A DNA stretch of 64,000 nt from Chitinophaga alhagiae (GTDB lineage: Bacteria > Bacteroidota > Bacteroidia > Chitinophagales > Chitinophagaceae): assembly GCF_003568665.1 (NCBI RefSeq), contig NZ_QXMH01000003.1:1-64000 (forward strand), written 5' to 3'. This document shows, one piece after another, positions 46,399 through 54,664 of this stretch. Numbering within the stretch: the first letter of the stretch is position 1; each line of letters starts with the position of its first letter. The notes beneath the pieces are model-generated. The model saw only the letters and a list, made by a program, of their open reading frames with translations, ran no database searches and was not told where the DNA came from. The position numbers and the translations under genes are program-made.

Positions 46399-46467
46399 TG
46401 GAGCGCTCCTCTTCCCGTCATTTCCCCTGCGGCCGGTTTCGGCTACATTCGTATCAAATCTTGCGAT

Positions 46468-47298
46468 ATGAAAAAAATAATAGCCGCCGTAGACGCACTT
46501 AACTTTTCAGAACAGGAACTGCGCAGTTACAAATACCTGGCTGACAAAACCCGGGGTAAGCTAACCGTGCTGTTTTTGGAGAATATTGTGGGTGAATATG
46601 CCGTTCCCGCAAACCTGGAAACCGGCCTGATAGACTATGATGAGATCTTCCGGAAAAATATAAAAGAAAGGCAGGAAAAAGCCCATCACAACGTACAACG
46701 GCTGAAGAATTTTTACCGGGACAGTGGTATGGACGTGACGGTGCGGGAACTGGCCGGCATGCCGGCTACCGAAGTTATTGCCGAGAGCCGCTTTGCTGAC
46801 CTGCTGCTGGTCCGGAACACTACATCTTTTGCCATGCTGCCTGATTCCAATCCGCCCGCCTTTGTGAAAGACCTGCTGGCAGACGCCCGGTGCCCGGTAA
46901 TGGTCATCCCCGAACATGTACATTACATCCGTGAGATCATATTCTCCTACAATGGCTCTGATTCGTCAACATATGCCCTGCGCCAGTTTTCACAGCTCTT
47001 TGAAGAACTTAGCGATGTTCCGGTCAGGGTGATATATGTAGTTGAAAAGGGCCAGGTTCAGATACCGGAGGGGAAACTGCTCAAAGGCTATCTGCGCCAT
47101 CATTTTGAGAACATAACTTTTGAGACCCTGCAGGGCGTGCCCTCGGCCGAATTGCTGGCAACCGTGATACACAAAAAAGACAGCATAATGACCTTCGGCG
47201 CCTATGGCCGCAGCAGGGCCTCCCGTTTCTTCCACCGCAGCGATGCTGACAGCATTTTGCGAACGGCCGACATCCCCTTGTTCATTACACATCCATAA
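46468..47298 (+). CDS. Universal stress protein, tandem Usp domains
   Basis: 276 aa with two Usp folds (about 1-145 and 150-276). The second carries GAYGRSRASRFFHRSDADS, a variant of the nucleotide-binding G-2x-G-9x-G-S/T motif in which Arg replaces the third Gly. First gene of a four-gene transcript (usp, flavodoxin-type protein, two unknowns). One of four close Usp paralogues in the cluster; most similar to 54665-55501. Confidence 0.92.
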   Translation: MKKIIAAVDALNFSEQELRSYKYLADKTRGKLTVLFLENIVGEYAVPANLETGLIDYDEIFRKNIKERQEKAHHNVQRLKNFYRDSGMDVTVRELAGMPATEVIAESRFADLLLVRNTTSFAMLPDSNPPAFVKDLLADARCPVMVIPEHVHYIREIIFSYNGSDSSTYALRQFSQLFEELSDVPVRVIYVVEKGQVQIPEGKLLKGYLRHHFENITFETLQGVPSAELLATVIHKKDSIMTFGAYGRSRASRFFHRSDADSILRTADIPLFITHP

Positions 47299-47308
47299 AC
47301 CCGCGATC

Positions 47309-47827
47309 ATGAAAGGGATAGTACTTTTCAAAGGAAAATACGGCGCCACCATGCAGTACGCCATCTGGGTAGCAGCCGCATTGAACACGCAAGCCATCAA
47401 AGCCGAATTTGTCAGCGAAAAAGACCTTTCCGGGCTTGACTACGTAATTATTGGAACAAGCGTGTACATCGGGAAACTCCAGCTCGCCAACTGGCTCAGG
47501 CAGCATGCGGCGTGGCTGAAAGGGAAAAAGCTGATCTTCTTCATCGTAGCCGGCACTCCGCTTCACGAAACGGAGAAGCTCAGAAGTTACTACGAAGGCG
47601 GCGTACCCGCGCTGTTGAGGGACCAGGCAGGCGTGCATTTTTTACCCGGCAGCCTGCGATTCAAAAAGCTGTCTTTAATGGACAAGCTATTGCTCACAAT
47701 GGGTTCCCGTATGGCAAAGTGGCGAGGAGAAAATATCAATACGAAAGATTATAACAGCGTATCCAGGGAGCATATCCAGCCCATTCTGAATGAGCTCCAT
47801 AACCTTCAACCGGAACTGCAACACTAA
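47309..47827 (+). CDS. Flavodoxin-fold protein, HemG-like
   Basis: 172 aa from ATG 47309 (MKGIVLFKGKYGATMQYAIWV); the longer frame from 47204 overlaps the usp gene. The N-terminal FKGKYGATMQYA loop is the FMN phosphate site, and YVIIGTSVYIGKLQLANWL matches the flavodoxin_5/menaquinone-dependent protoporphyrinogen dehydrogenase group. It might feed electrons between menaquinol and heme synthesis, but other flavodoxin-like roles are possible. It begins 10 bp after usp. Confidence 0.85.
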   Translation: MKGIVLFKGKYGATMQYAIWVAAALNTQAIKAEFVSEKDLSGLDYVIIGTSVYIGKLQLANWLRQHAAWLKGKKLIFFIVAGTPLHETEKLRSYYEGGVPALLRDQAGVHFLPGSLRFKKLSLMDKLLLTMGSRMAKWRGENINTKDYNSVSREHIQPILNELHNLQPELQH

Positions 47828-47839
47828 TACGGTATCATC

Positions 47840-48241
47840 ATGAAAATATTCATTACGGAAGAGTTTCTGCTGGAGTCCATCCAGAATGAGTTCAGGGCAA
47901 TTTACCCGAACCTGAAGATCCTGTTCTTCAAGAACCCTCATGCCCCTTATGAAGGAAGCCTGCCATCCGAGCTGCTGCCCGCAGGCACACCGATAGACGA
48001 GATCCGTAACATTCATTCCGCCGGCTGGATCGACGTAGGGCCGCAAGTAACAGCCAGGCAACTGGAACGACAGTTCCAGCACTTGCTGGGGCTTAATGCC
48101 CAGGTTTTCAGGCGCTCCGGTAAAGTATGGCTGGAAACCACCGCAACTGACGACCGTACCCTTGGAGAACTGGAAGCGCTGGCGGCCCAGGTGCAAGCCG
48201 GGCCGGAGATCCCGGAAACCGACCTAAACGAACAAACATGA
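47840..48241 (+). CDS. Unknown Bacteroidota protein in the stress operon
   Basis: 133 aa, no signal or membrane helix. Features: N-terminal alpha/beta segment ITEEFLLESIQNEFRAIYPNLKILFF, then WIDVGPQVTARQLERQFQHLLGLNAQVFRRSGKVWLETTATDD. I recall similar hypothetical proteins near Usp genes in Bacteroidota, but no function. It sits 12 bp after the flavodoxin-type gene and overlaps the next gene by 4 bp. Confidence 0.75.
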   Translation: MKIFITEEFLLESIQNEFRAIYPNLKILFFKNPHAPYEGSLPSELLPAGTPIDEIRNIHSAGWIDVGPQVTARQLERQFQHLLGLNAQVFRRSGKVWLETTATDDRTLGELEALAAQVQAGPEIPETDLNEQT

Positions 48242-48837
48242 AATATTCAATATTGCTGCTGGGTACAGCTTTATTCATGGCCGGATGTTATTCCACCAGG
48301 CCTACCGGCTATTGGACATCACCGGTACTTACCCGACAAACCTATCAGAAAATACTGGTAGTAGGCATGATGCCTGATTCACTCCTGAGGGGACGAATGG
48401 AAGCCCATGTTGCCGGAGACCTCACTGACATGGGCATTCCCGCCATAACAGCGGGAGCCGGGTTTGATATATTTTCCTTCATCAGTACAGAAGACAAGGA
48501 TGTAATGCGGCAATTTTCGGAAGCCGGGATAGACGGCGTACTGACCATCTCCCTGCTGAACAAAAGCACCGAAGGTTTCTTTCTTCCGGGCAGCCTTTAC
48601 TATCTCCTGTCAGATCAATACGCAAAGGACTATTTCCGCCTGTTTGCTCCTGAATTTTATAAAGAGGCGGACCAGTACCTTTTTGAAAGCAACTTCTACA
48701 ACGTAAAAAAAGGCGGGCGGCTGTTTGCCACCCAAACAATGACATTCGATCCCGAATCCCTGGAAAAAATGGCGCATGAATACGGCAAAGTGATAACCAG
48801 GGAACTGCGTAAGCACGGCATTGTGTCCCGGCAATAA
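48238..48837 (+). CDS. Lipoprotein of unknown function in the stress operon
   Basis: 199 aa. Lipobox LFMAGCYS (Cys17). The mature part has ILVVGMMPDSLLRGRMEAHVAGDLTDMG and GIDGVLTISLL, resembling the alpha/beta fold of outer-membrane lipoproteins of the LPP20/DUF799-like kind that respond to envelope stress; this match is loose. ATG overlaps the preceding stop (ATGA). Last gene of the transcript. Confidence 0.75.
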   Translation: MKYSILLLGTALFMAGCYSTRPTGYWTSPVLTRQTYQKILVVGMMPDSLLRGRMEAHVAGDLTDMGIPAITAGAGFDIFSFISTEDKDVMRQFSEAGIDGVLTISLLNKSTEGFFLPGSLYYLLSDQYAKDYFRLFAPEFYKEADQYLFESNFYNVKKGGRLFATQTMTFDPESLEKMAHEYGKVITRELRKHGIVSRQ

Positions 48838-48855
48838 TCACCGGAACACATCCAT

Positions 48856-49695
48856 TCAGATATGGCTGATAAAAACAGGCCATGAAACATATTTCCCGAT
48901 CATATCTGCATGGCTTGATGAAATAAGCGCCGAAAGCCCCTTCCTTCCGTAAGCCCCCATTACCATCATGATTTTGTCTTTTCCCAGTACATAGTTCAGC
49001 AGACCTGCGTAGCTGTTGTGCTCTATTTGATGAAATGCCGTGCTCTGATAATAAAGATCAAGCCAGCCTTTCATCTTCAGTTTTTCTACCAGCGGAACGG
49101 CCCGGGAGCCGTTTGCCGTGACAGCCACCACAGGCTTGTCTGACAACATGGGGAACGCGGCCGTAAATTGTTTGATGGCATATACAGACGAAGGGCTGGC
49201 ATCATAAGCAAAAACGACCTGGTCTAGTCCTTCAAAATGGTCAGGCACCAGTACAACAGGGCACTCCGCGTTATGAAGTATTTGATGGGCTATATCGGAA
49301 AGTACCTCGTCACCTTTGTTACCGAACGAAAAAGAAGCGTCCAGCAAGAGCATATCAGCGTATCTTGCTTCCATCAGCACCCGTTCCGTAATCTTGCCGG
49401 ATATCAATATAGTTTCATGCGCCACTTCACGGCATTCGCACCCGTCTTCCACCCGTTGAATATTGCGCTGCATGCATTCCAGCACTTGTTCTTCAAAAGG
49501 TCTGTCTTCCGTAACCTGCATTCCCGCGCAGGTTATATCATTCCTCACTACAGCAGCAGGCCGCTCCCCTTGCTGGGCGTTGCCCAGCAGCAGGCAGGTC
49601 AGGGTCGTATGATGCATATTGCAGACAAATGCCGCAAAGTCAATGGCACGGATGTTCGGTTTCATGGCATCCGTCAGGAAAAGTATCTTTTTCAT
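48856..49695 (-). CDS. Universal stress protein, tandem Usp domains
   Basis: 279 aa. ILFLTDAMKPNIRAIDFAAFV opens the first Usp fold; the second contains DASPSSVYAIKQFTAAFP and GAYGRKGLSALISSSHADMIGK. More diverged than the other three copies: the DSDAD-type end is SSHAD. A Cys-rich stretch (CAGMQ...CMQ..CEC) in the first half is particular to this copy. Divergent from 49848 across a shared control region. Confidence 0.9.
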   Translation of the reverse strand: MKKILFLTDAMKPNIRAIDFAAFVCNMHHTTLTCLLLGNAQQGERPAAVVRNDITCAGMQVTEDRPFEEQVLECMQRNIQRVEDGCECREVAHETILISGKITERVLMEARYADMLLLDASFSFGNKGDEVLSDIAHQILHNAECPVVLVPDHFEGLDQVVFAYDASPSSVYAIKQFTAAFPMLSDKPVVAVTANGSRAVPLVEKLKMKGWLDLYYQSTAFHQIEHNSYAGLLNYVLGKDKIMMVMGAYGRKGLSALISSSHADMIGKYVSWPVFISHI

Positions 49696-49711
49696 AGTGC
49701 AAACATTTTAT

Positions 49712-49776
49712 AAAAGTTACACTTCTGCGGGCTTCCGGCCGATGATGGCTGTCATACCACCCGGTGATTGAGCTTG
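49712..49776. promoter_or_regulatory. Shared control region between divergent usp genes
   Basis: ATGA-TGGCTG-TCAT (core 49743-49754, centre 49748.5) lies 29.5 bp from the minus-strand TAACTTTT (49719-49712) of the left usp gene. A weaker site TGA-TTGAGC-TTG (49765-49776, centre 49770.5) lies 51.5 bp before the plus-strand TACATTTA (49822-49829) of the right usp gene. Confidence 0.55.
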
Positions 49777-49847
49777 TTACATAAATAGCATGCACTTTGC
49801 ATTTTCATCGCCGGCATATCCTACATTTACACCATCAAACACCTCAT

Positions 49848-50681
49848 ATGACAAACGTTCTGGTTGTTCTGGATGGCCTTAATTTCTCCATTTCCCAGGT
49901 GGGGCCTGTTGAATATATTGCACGGCTGGCGCGGGGAAAACTGAGGGTCATGCTGCTGGGCGTTATCCCTCCTCCCCTTCCTACGTTGCTGCCGGCCGTT
50001 GTTGACAGCATGTACTACAGTAACGAGGCCGCGGTGGAACATATAGCGGAGCGCCAGCAGGAGGTGCGGCAGCATGCGGAGGAACTGCAAGCCGCACTTT
50101 CAGCGAAAGGGCTGGAATTTACATTCACCGCAATTACCAGCGATCCCGTTGAAACGGTGGTACGGGAGAGCCGTTTTGCAGATATCCTGCTTATTCCGCA
50201 TACGCTATCACTATCAGGCATCCGGGACAGTGAGCCGCCACGCGCCATCCGGCAAATACTGGAAAAGGCCGAGTGCCCGGTGCTGACGCTTCCCGGCAGC
50301 ATGCAGCCTATTAAAGAGACCATATTGGCATATAGCGGCACCCACTCTTCTATGCTCGCCATCCGGAATTTTTTCAGATTATTCCCCGCCCTGGGTTTAC
50401 GAAACGTAACTGTTATGCACGTCAGCGAGAGCGGAAATGATACCATACCAGATGAAAAGCTGCTGCGGCTGTATCTTGAAGGTATTTGCCGGAAGCTGAC
50501 ATTCCAGGTATTGCATGGCACCCCCCCGGCCTCCCTTAAATTATGCCTTCAATACAGGAAGAACGTGATCATAACCCTTGGCGCCTATGGCAGAAGCCGG
50601 GCCTCCCGATTTTTCAGGGAGAGCCAGGCGGATAACCTGCTGGAGCTCGGGCATGCCTATTTCTTCATTTCCCATCCGTAA
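49848..50681 (+). CDS. Universal stress protein, tandem Usp domains
   Basis: 277 aa from ATG 49848 (MTNVLVVLDGLNFSISQ), 18 bp after the TACATTTA -7 element; the upstream in-frame ATG 49797 lies before that element. Second Usp domain with SGTHSSMLAIRNFFRLFP and GAYGRSRASRFFRESQADNLLE. Third of four paralogues. Confidence 0.9.
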   Translation: MTNVLVVLDGLNFSISQVGPVEYIARLARGKLRVMLLGVIPPPLPTLLPAVVDSMYYSNEAAVEHIAERQQEVRQHAEELQAALSAKGLEFTFTAITSDPVETVVRESRFADILLIPHTLSLSGIRDSEPPRAIRQILEKAECPVLTLPGSMQPIKETILAYSGTHSSMLAIRNFFRLFPALGLRNVTVMHVSESGNDTIPDEKLLRLYLEGICRKLTFQVLHGTPPASLKLCLQYRKNVIITLGAYGRSRASRFFRESQADNLLELGHAYFFISHP

Positions 50682-50689
50682 GAGCATCT

Positions 50690-51454
50690 TTATTCTCCCA
50701 GCAAGGTGAACCGCTTGAAGGTCTTCCTTCTTTTGGCCTGGTATTTCATGGAGGCATGATGGCGGAGGTGAGACAGGGCCTCTTCCGGGCTGTCCGTTAC
50801 AAGAATGTAGTTAAGGTCTGCAGGCGAGATCATTCTTTCCCTGACCATGGTATCCAACATATCCGTGATGGAACGCCAGTAGTCGGAGCCCATGAGCACA
50901 ATCGGGAAATCCAATATTTTTTGCGTCTGGATGAGGGTCAGCGCTTCAAAAAATTCGTCCAGCGTGCCAATGCCGCCGGGCATGATAACAAACCCGTAAG
51001 AATATTTGAACATCAGCACTTTTCTTACAAAAAAATAACGGCAGTTGAAATAGGCGTTTAGCCAGGGATTGGGTTGCTGCTCGTGCAACAAGCGGATATT
51101 ACATCCTACGGCCGTGCCGCCAGCCTCCACAGCACCGCGGCTGGCAGCTTCCATAATGCCGGGGCCGCCTCCCGTCATCACGGCAAACCCAAGTCCTGCA
51201 ATGCCTTTGCCCATGGCCACAGCATTATTGTAATAAACGCTTCCCGCCCTCACCCGCGCGGAGCCGAATACGGCAATACATGGCCGCACGAAGTGGAAGA
51301 CCCTGAACCCGCGTATAAACTCGAAAATGATCTGCAACAGGAAAAAAAACTCACGCAACCGCGATCTGGGTCCTTCCAGGAAATACTTTTCCTCTTTATG
51401 CAACGCTTCTTCTTGCGGCGCGCCGGCCGGGGGAGACTGAACGGTAACTGACAT
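50690..51454 (-). CDS. LOG-family Rossmann protein (TIGR00730 type)
   Basis: 254 aa. AVFGSARVRAG, MTGGGPGIMEAASRGA and MPGGIGTLDEFFEALTLIQ form the lysine-decarboxylase-like/LOG signature (PGGxGTxxE). LOG enzymes hydrolyse nucleoside 5'-monophosphates to base and ribose 5-phosphate (cytokinin activation in plants), but most bacterial members have unknown substrates. The N-terminal 60 residues are an extra helical segment. Fnr-like operator upstream; convergent with usp 49848. Confidence 0.88.
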   Translation of the reverse strand: MSVTVQSPPAGAPQEEALHKEEKYFLEGPRSRLREFFFLLQIIFEFIRGFRVFHFVRPCIAVFGSARVRAGSVYYNNAVAMGKGIAGLGFAVMTGGGPGIMEAASRGAVEAGGTAVGCNIRLLHEQQPNPWLNAYFNCRYFFVRKVLMFKYSYGFVIMPGGIGTLDEFFEALTLIQTQKILDFPIVLMGSDYWRSITDMLDTMVRERMISPADLNYILVTDSPEEALSHLRHHASMKYQAKRRKTFKRFTLLGE

Positions 51455-51522
51455 TATTATAATTTTTCGGGAAGGTAGCTGCTATATCGGGGCAAGAAAA
51501 GAGTGCCTGTCATAATCATGCA

Positions 51523-51534
51523 TGATTGCCGTCA
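51523..51534. promoter_or_regulatory. TGA-N6-TCA operator of the LOG gene
   Basis: TGA-TTGCCG-TCA, centre 51528.5, 51.5 bp from the minus-strand TACCTTCC (51477-51470). It overlaps the stop codon of the hybrid regulator gene. Confidence 0.5.
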
Positions 51535-52593
51535 ATTCAGCATCCGCTCCAACTTCCGGGTATCCTCAAGCGAGATCATCCCCTCCCGGATCGTAATCAG
51601 CCGTTCGTCGCGGAAGCTGCCTAATGTACGGATCAGGGATTCTTTTGCCACGCCGGCTATGGCGGCAATGTTGTCCCGGCCAACGTCAAGGCTGAACCCG
51701 GGGGATTTAGCGGGATTGTATTTCCCATAGAGGTATAACAGCGCTTCAGCCACTTTTTTCCGGAGGGAACTGTACGCCAGTCCCAGCAGGTGGTTCTCAT
51801 TCTCGTCAATATTGGCTGTCAGCATCCGTACAAACGCCTTCGTTACTTCCATATTGTTATAGAGCAGCAACTCAAAATCTTTCCGGGGGATCAGCACCAG
51901 GTGCGCTTCCTCAATAACCTCCGCATCGTCTTCATATTTACTGTTCTCAAGCAATGCCTTGTAACCAAGAAATTCTCCTTCGTTGTAAACACGTGTGATA
52001 ATTTCTTTTCCGCTTTCGTTCCGGCGGCTTGTCTTGACCTTTCCCTTTACAATGTAGTACAGGTAATCCGGGTAATTTCCCGAAGCATAAATATGCTGCC
52101 CATTGCCATACATATTTGTATGTTTGTTCCGCCACAGCCCGTCTAGCGCATCTTTTGGGCTCACCGTCTGCATGAGGGAGTATAAACCCTGAATATCCGG
52201 TGCAAAGCCTTTTTTGAGCTGGCGGCTCTTTTTCAGGCGTACCTCAATACAATGAAGCAGATCCACGGGGTCAAATGGCTTCGGCAGGTAGTCGTCCGCC
52301 CCCATCTCCATGCCTTTTCTCATGTCTGCTCGTTCTGTGCGGCCTGACAGGAAAATAAAAGGCGTATGGCTCGAAAAACCCTTTTTCTGTAGCGTGTACA
52401 GCACCCCATAACCATCAAGCACCGGCATAACAATATCACAAATGATCAGGTCCGGGTGTTTATCAAGGGCAAGTTGAACGCCCTCACGGCCATTAGCGGC
52501 GGTAAGAACGCGGTAATTATCCATTGTCAGGATTTCGGAGATATTTTCCCTTATTTCTGCCGCGTCGTCAATAACGAGAATAGTTGCATACAT
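51532..52593 (-). CDS. Hybrid response regulator: receiver + Crp-type cNMP/HTH
   Basis: 353 aa. Receiver domain (1-120) with phosphorylatable Asp53 in LIICDIVMPVLDGYG, conserved FLSGR and LPKPF; Crp-like beta-roll (about 140-255; YASGNYPDYLYYIVKGKVKTSRR, EFLGYKALLENSKYEDDAEV); winged HTH (about 275-345). The recognition helix GVAKESLIRTLGSF has Glu and Arg at the positions of Crp Glu181/Arg185 (Fnr Glu209/Arg213), the residues that read TGA. So phosphorylation, not a diffusible ligand, likely controls an Fnr-like DNA-binding module, and TGA-N6-TCA sites around the gene are its natural targets. The cognate kinase is not adjacent. Confidence 0.93.
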   Translation of the reverse strand: MYATILVIDDAAEIRENISEILTMDNYRVLTAANGREGVQLALDKHPDLIICDIVMPVLDGYGVLYTLQKKGFSSHTPFIFLSGRTERADMRKGMEMGADDYLPKPFDPVDLLHCIEVRLKKSRQLKKGFAPDIQGLYSLMQTVSPKDALDGLWRNKHTNMYGNGQHIYASGNYPDYLYYIVKGKVKTSRRNESGKEIITRVYNEGEFLGYKALLENSKYEDDAEVIEEAHLVLIPRKDFELLLYNNMEVTKAFVRMLTANIDENENHLLGLAYSSLRKKVAEALLYLYGKYNPAKSPGFSLDVGRDNIAAIAGVAKESLIRTLGSFRDERLITIREGMISLEDTRKLERMLN

Positions 52594-52726
52594 AAGAAAA
52601 AAATTACGCGTGAGATGAATGTCTAATAAGCCTGGGATTCGTTCCGGGATATGGGATTTCTTTTACTAAATTATAGCATTTTGCGCATTTTGACCCCGCT
52701 ATTCTATTCTGGCGGTGGGAAATTCA

Positions 52727-52738
52727 TGACGGGGATCA
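52727..52738. promoter_or_regulatory. TGA-N6-TCA operator of the 52821-53262 operon
   Basis: ATGA-CGGGGA-TCAT, core centre 52732.5, 51.5 bp before the -7-like GAAATTAG (52784-52791). The text TGACnnGGATCATGG is shared with the 46387 site. The regulator gene itself (minus) has a separate TAATTTAG (52673-52666). Confidence 0.5.
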
Positions 52739-52820
52739 TGGCATGCCTTCAGCCAGGTCATTGCCTGTATGCCTGTTATACCGGAAATTAGCGGTATCAT
52801 TCACCTCTAAAATCTGCCAT

Positions 52821-53000
52821 ATGGAACTCACTTATCCACGCGAAAGCACCGCACGCCGGCAGCAGCCAATGCTCACCGCCGATGAAATTGCCTGGGGTAT
52901 CACCATTGTGGCCGCCTGGCTGGGACTGCCTTATTTACGGGCATTATTAATTTTCATACTGGAAAGAATTTACGACTGGTTCCTCCTGTTTGTACATTAG
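52821..53000 (+). CDS. Small membrane protein (59 aa)
   Basis: 59 aa from ATG 52821 (MELTYPREST); the open frame starts at 52743 but that part overlaps the promoter. One long hydrophobic stretch (about 24-57, containing LTADEIAWGITIVAAWLGLP and a C-terminal FLLFVH) suggests one or two membrane helices. Function unknown. The following gene begins 16 bp later. Confidence 0.6.
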   Translation: MELTYPRESTARRQQPMLTADEIAWGITIVAAWLGLPYLRALLIFILERIYDWFLLFVH

Positions 53001-53016
53001 TTCCTTAAAATCTTGA

Positions 53017-53262
53017 ATGATGAAAACCGAGTCATACGTTGTTCAGCTGTTCCACAAGGGTAAAAAGTGGAACCTCCCGGTAAAGGTGGAAGAATTGGGA
53101 GCAGGTTTCAAGATCAGTGCCAGGGTAGAGGAAAAAGAGATCTGTTTTGCACGGGATGACCATAACGGGTTGCGCGCCATCAACCACCAGGAAGATTTTG
53201 ACCCGCAATTTCTCTATTTGCTGGCGTCGGAGATCCAGCGCATGTATCAATTGAGCAGATAA
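53017..53262 (+). CDS. Small soluble protein of unknown function (81 aa)
   Basis: 81 aa from ATG 53017 (MMKTES; codon 2 possible). Beta-rich N-terminal half with FHKGKKWNLPVKVEELGAGFKISARVEEKEICFARDD and a C-terminal helix LYLLASEIQRMYQL. No family recognised. It probably shares the promoter and operator of 52821. Confidence 0.65.
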   Translation: MMKTESYVVQLFHKGKKWNLPVKVEELGAGFKISARVEEKEICFARDDHNGLRAINHQEDFDPQFLYLLASEIQRMYQLSR

Positions 53263-53308
53263 AGACAGCCACCCCCTTATGCAGTGCAAACAACAGCTCC
53301 GCACTCCT

Positions 53309-54538
53309 TCATCTACCCTTCCGGCGTAAGCGGACGGTAAAAAAATAAAGCAGTACCTTAACGATCTCATAAGCGAAACGTTGCCAGTATTTTTGTATAA
53401 CGCCATAGGAACGCTGGCAGTACTCTTCCGTTATCTCCCGGCAGTCTTTATCGATAATGGTTTCGATCCGCTGCCGTACCGCGCGCACAAGGGGGCGGTT
53501 TCTCACGTCAAGATTAAGTTCAATGCTGGCGTAGGCGCTGAAATTGTTGACATTATAGGAACCAATGGTCATAAAGCGCCCGTCTCTTAAAGCAAGCTTT
53601 GCATGCAACACATCGTTGGCATATTCAAATACCGATATTCCGTTTTCCAGCATCCAGCGGTACAAATACCGTTCGGCTGATTTTGCGAGCATTACATCCG
53701 ACGGACCTGTTACGATTACCTTCACCTTCACGCCCCGCTTCACAGCTCTGGCCATCTGCTGGCGAAACCGCCACCCGGGCAGGAAATAGCTGCACATCAC
53801 AATAACTTCTTTCGAGGCCTGGCTGAACATATGGAAATAACTCTTCCATATTTCCGCCTTTCGTCCCACCCAGTCGTTCCGCCTGACCCTGACAGAACAC
53901 CTTTCTCCGGGAGGGAGGGAGGGAAAAAAAGCGCCATCCGGTACAATTGCCGGTAATTCCCGCCGGCCGTAGTAGCTGCCGTTCCACATCTTGCAGCAAA
54001 TTGCGGATAAGCCGGCGCATACTTCGCCTTCCACATAAAGCGCGGCATCCAGCCAGGCGGGATCTCCCGGAACATCGTTATACCGGTCACCGATATTAAT
54101 ACCTCCCACCAGGGCATACCGGCCATCAACCACAGTAACCTTATGGTGCAACCTTCTGCCCACATAAAATCTGCGGGACCGGAACAGGGGCTCAAACCAC
54201 CGGAAATGTACCCCGCCGGCAATCAGCCTTTGTTTTAGCTGCCCGTTGAGGTGCTGGGATGCATAACCATCTGTAAGCAGGTATACCTGAACGCCCCGTT
54301 GCGCAGCCCTTATCAGGGCATCCGCTACCTGCTGGCCGGTTGCATCGTTCCCGAAAATATAGGTTTGCAGGTGAACGGTTTCCCTGGCCCCGTTCAACAA
54401 TTTTTCCAGGAGCCTGAAATACGGCCTCCCGCTCCATATAACTTCCGCTTTGTTGCAGGCTGTATACGCGCCCGCATGCCTGTGATCTCCCGCATGCAAG
54501 GCCGGCAACATCCCGACAGGAACCCGCTCGGTCATCAT
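53309..54538 (-). CDS. Phospholipase D / cardiolipin synthase-type protein
   Basis: 409 aa from Met at 54538 (MMTERVPVG); a longer frame to 54589 would cross the operator. Two HxKxxxxD motifs: LHHKVTVVDGRYALVGGINIGD (about residue 150) and LHAKLALRDGRFMTIGSYNVN (about 320). No N-terminal membrane helices, so similar to ClsB/ClsC or other PLD phosphatidyltransferases. It likely makes cardiolipin or edits phospholipids under stress. Divergent from usp 54665 over a shared dyad. Confidence 0.9.
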   Translation of the reverse strand: MMTERVPVGMLPALHAGDHRHAGAYTACNKAEVIWSGRPYFRLLEKLLNGARETVHLQTYIFGNDATGQQVADALIRAAQRGVQVYLLTDGYASQHLNGQLKQRLIAGGVHFRWFEPLFRSRRFYVGRRLHHKVTVVDGRYALVGGINIGDRYNDVPGDPAWLDAALYVEGEVCAGLSAICCKMWNGSYYGRRELPAIVPDGAFFPSLPPGERCSVRVRRNDWVGRKAEIWKSYFHMFSQASKEVIVMCSYFLPGWRFRQQMARAVKRGVKVKVIVTGPSDVMLAKSAERYLYRWMLENGISVFEYANDVLHAKLALRDGRFMTIGSYNVNNFSAYASIELNLDVRNRPLVRAVRQRIETIIDKDCREITEEYCQRSYGVIQKYWQRFAYEIVKVLLYFFTVRLRRKGR

Positions 54539-54583
54539 TTTCTTTTTATAGACAAATATCTCCACAACATTCTGCCATTTCAA

Positions 54584-54595
54584 TGACAATGGTCA
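54584..54595. promoter_or_regulatory. TGA-N6-TCA operator shared by PLD and usp
   Basis: ATGAC-AATG-GTCAT perfect dyad (core TGA-CAATGG-TCA, centre 54589.5): 29.5 bp from minus-strand GATATTTG (54560-54553) for the PLD gene and 50.5 bp from TAGCTTGG (54640-54647) for usp. Confidence 0.6.
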
Positions 54596-54664
54596 TCCAA
54601 CATCAGAGAGCCGTCATTTTCCATTCATTGGCAAGGGAATAGCTTGGTGCTTAAAATATGCTTT

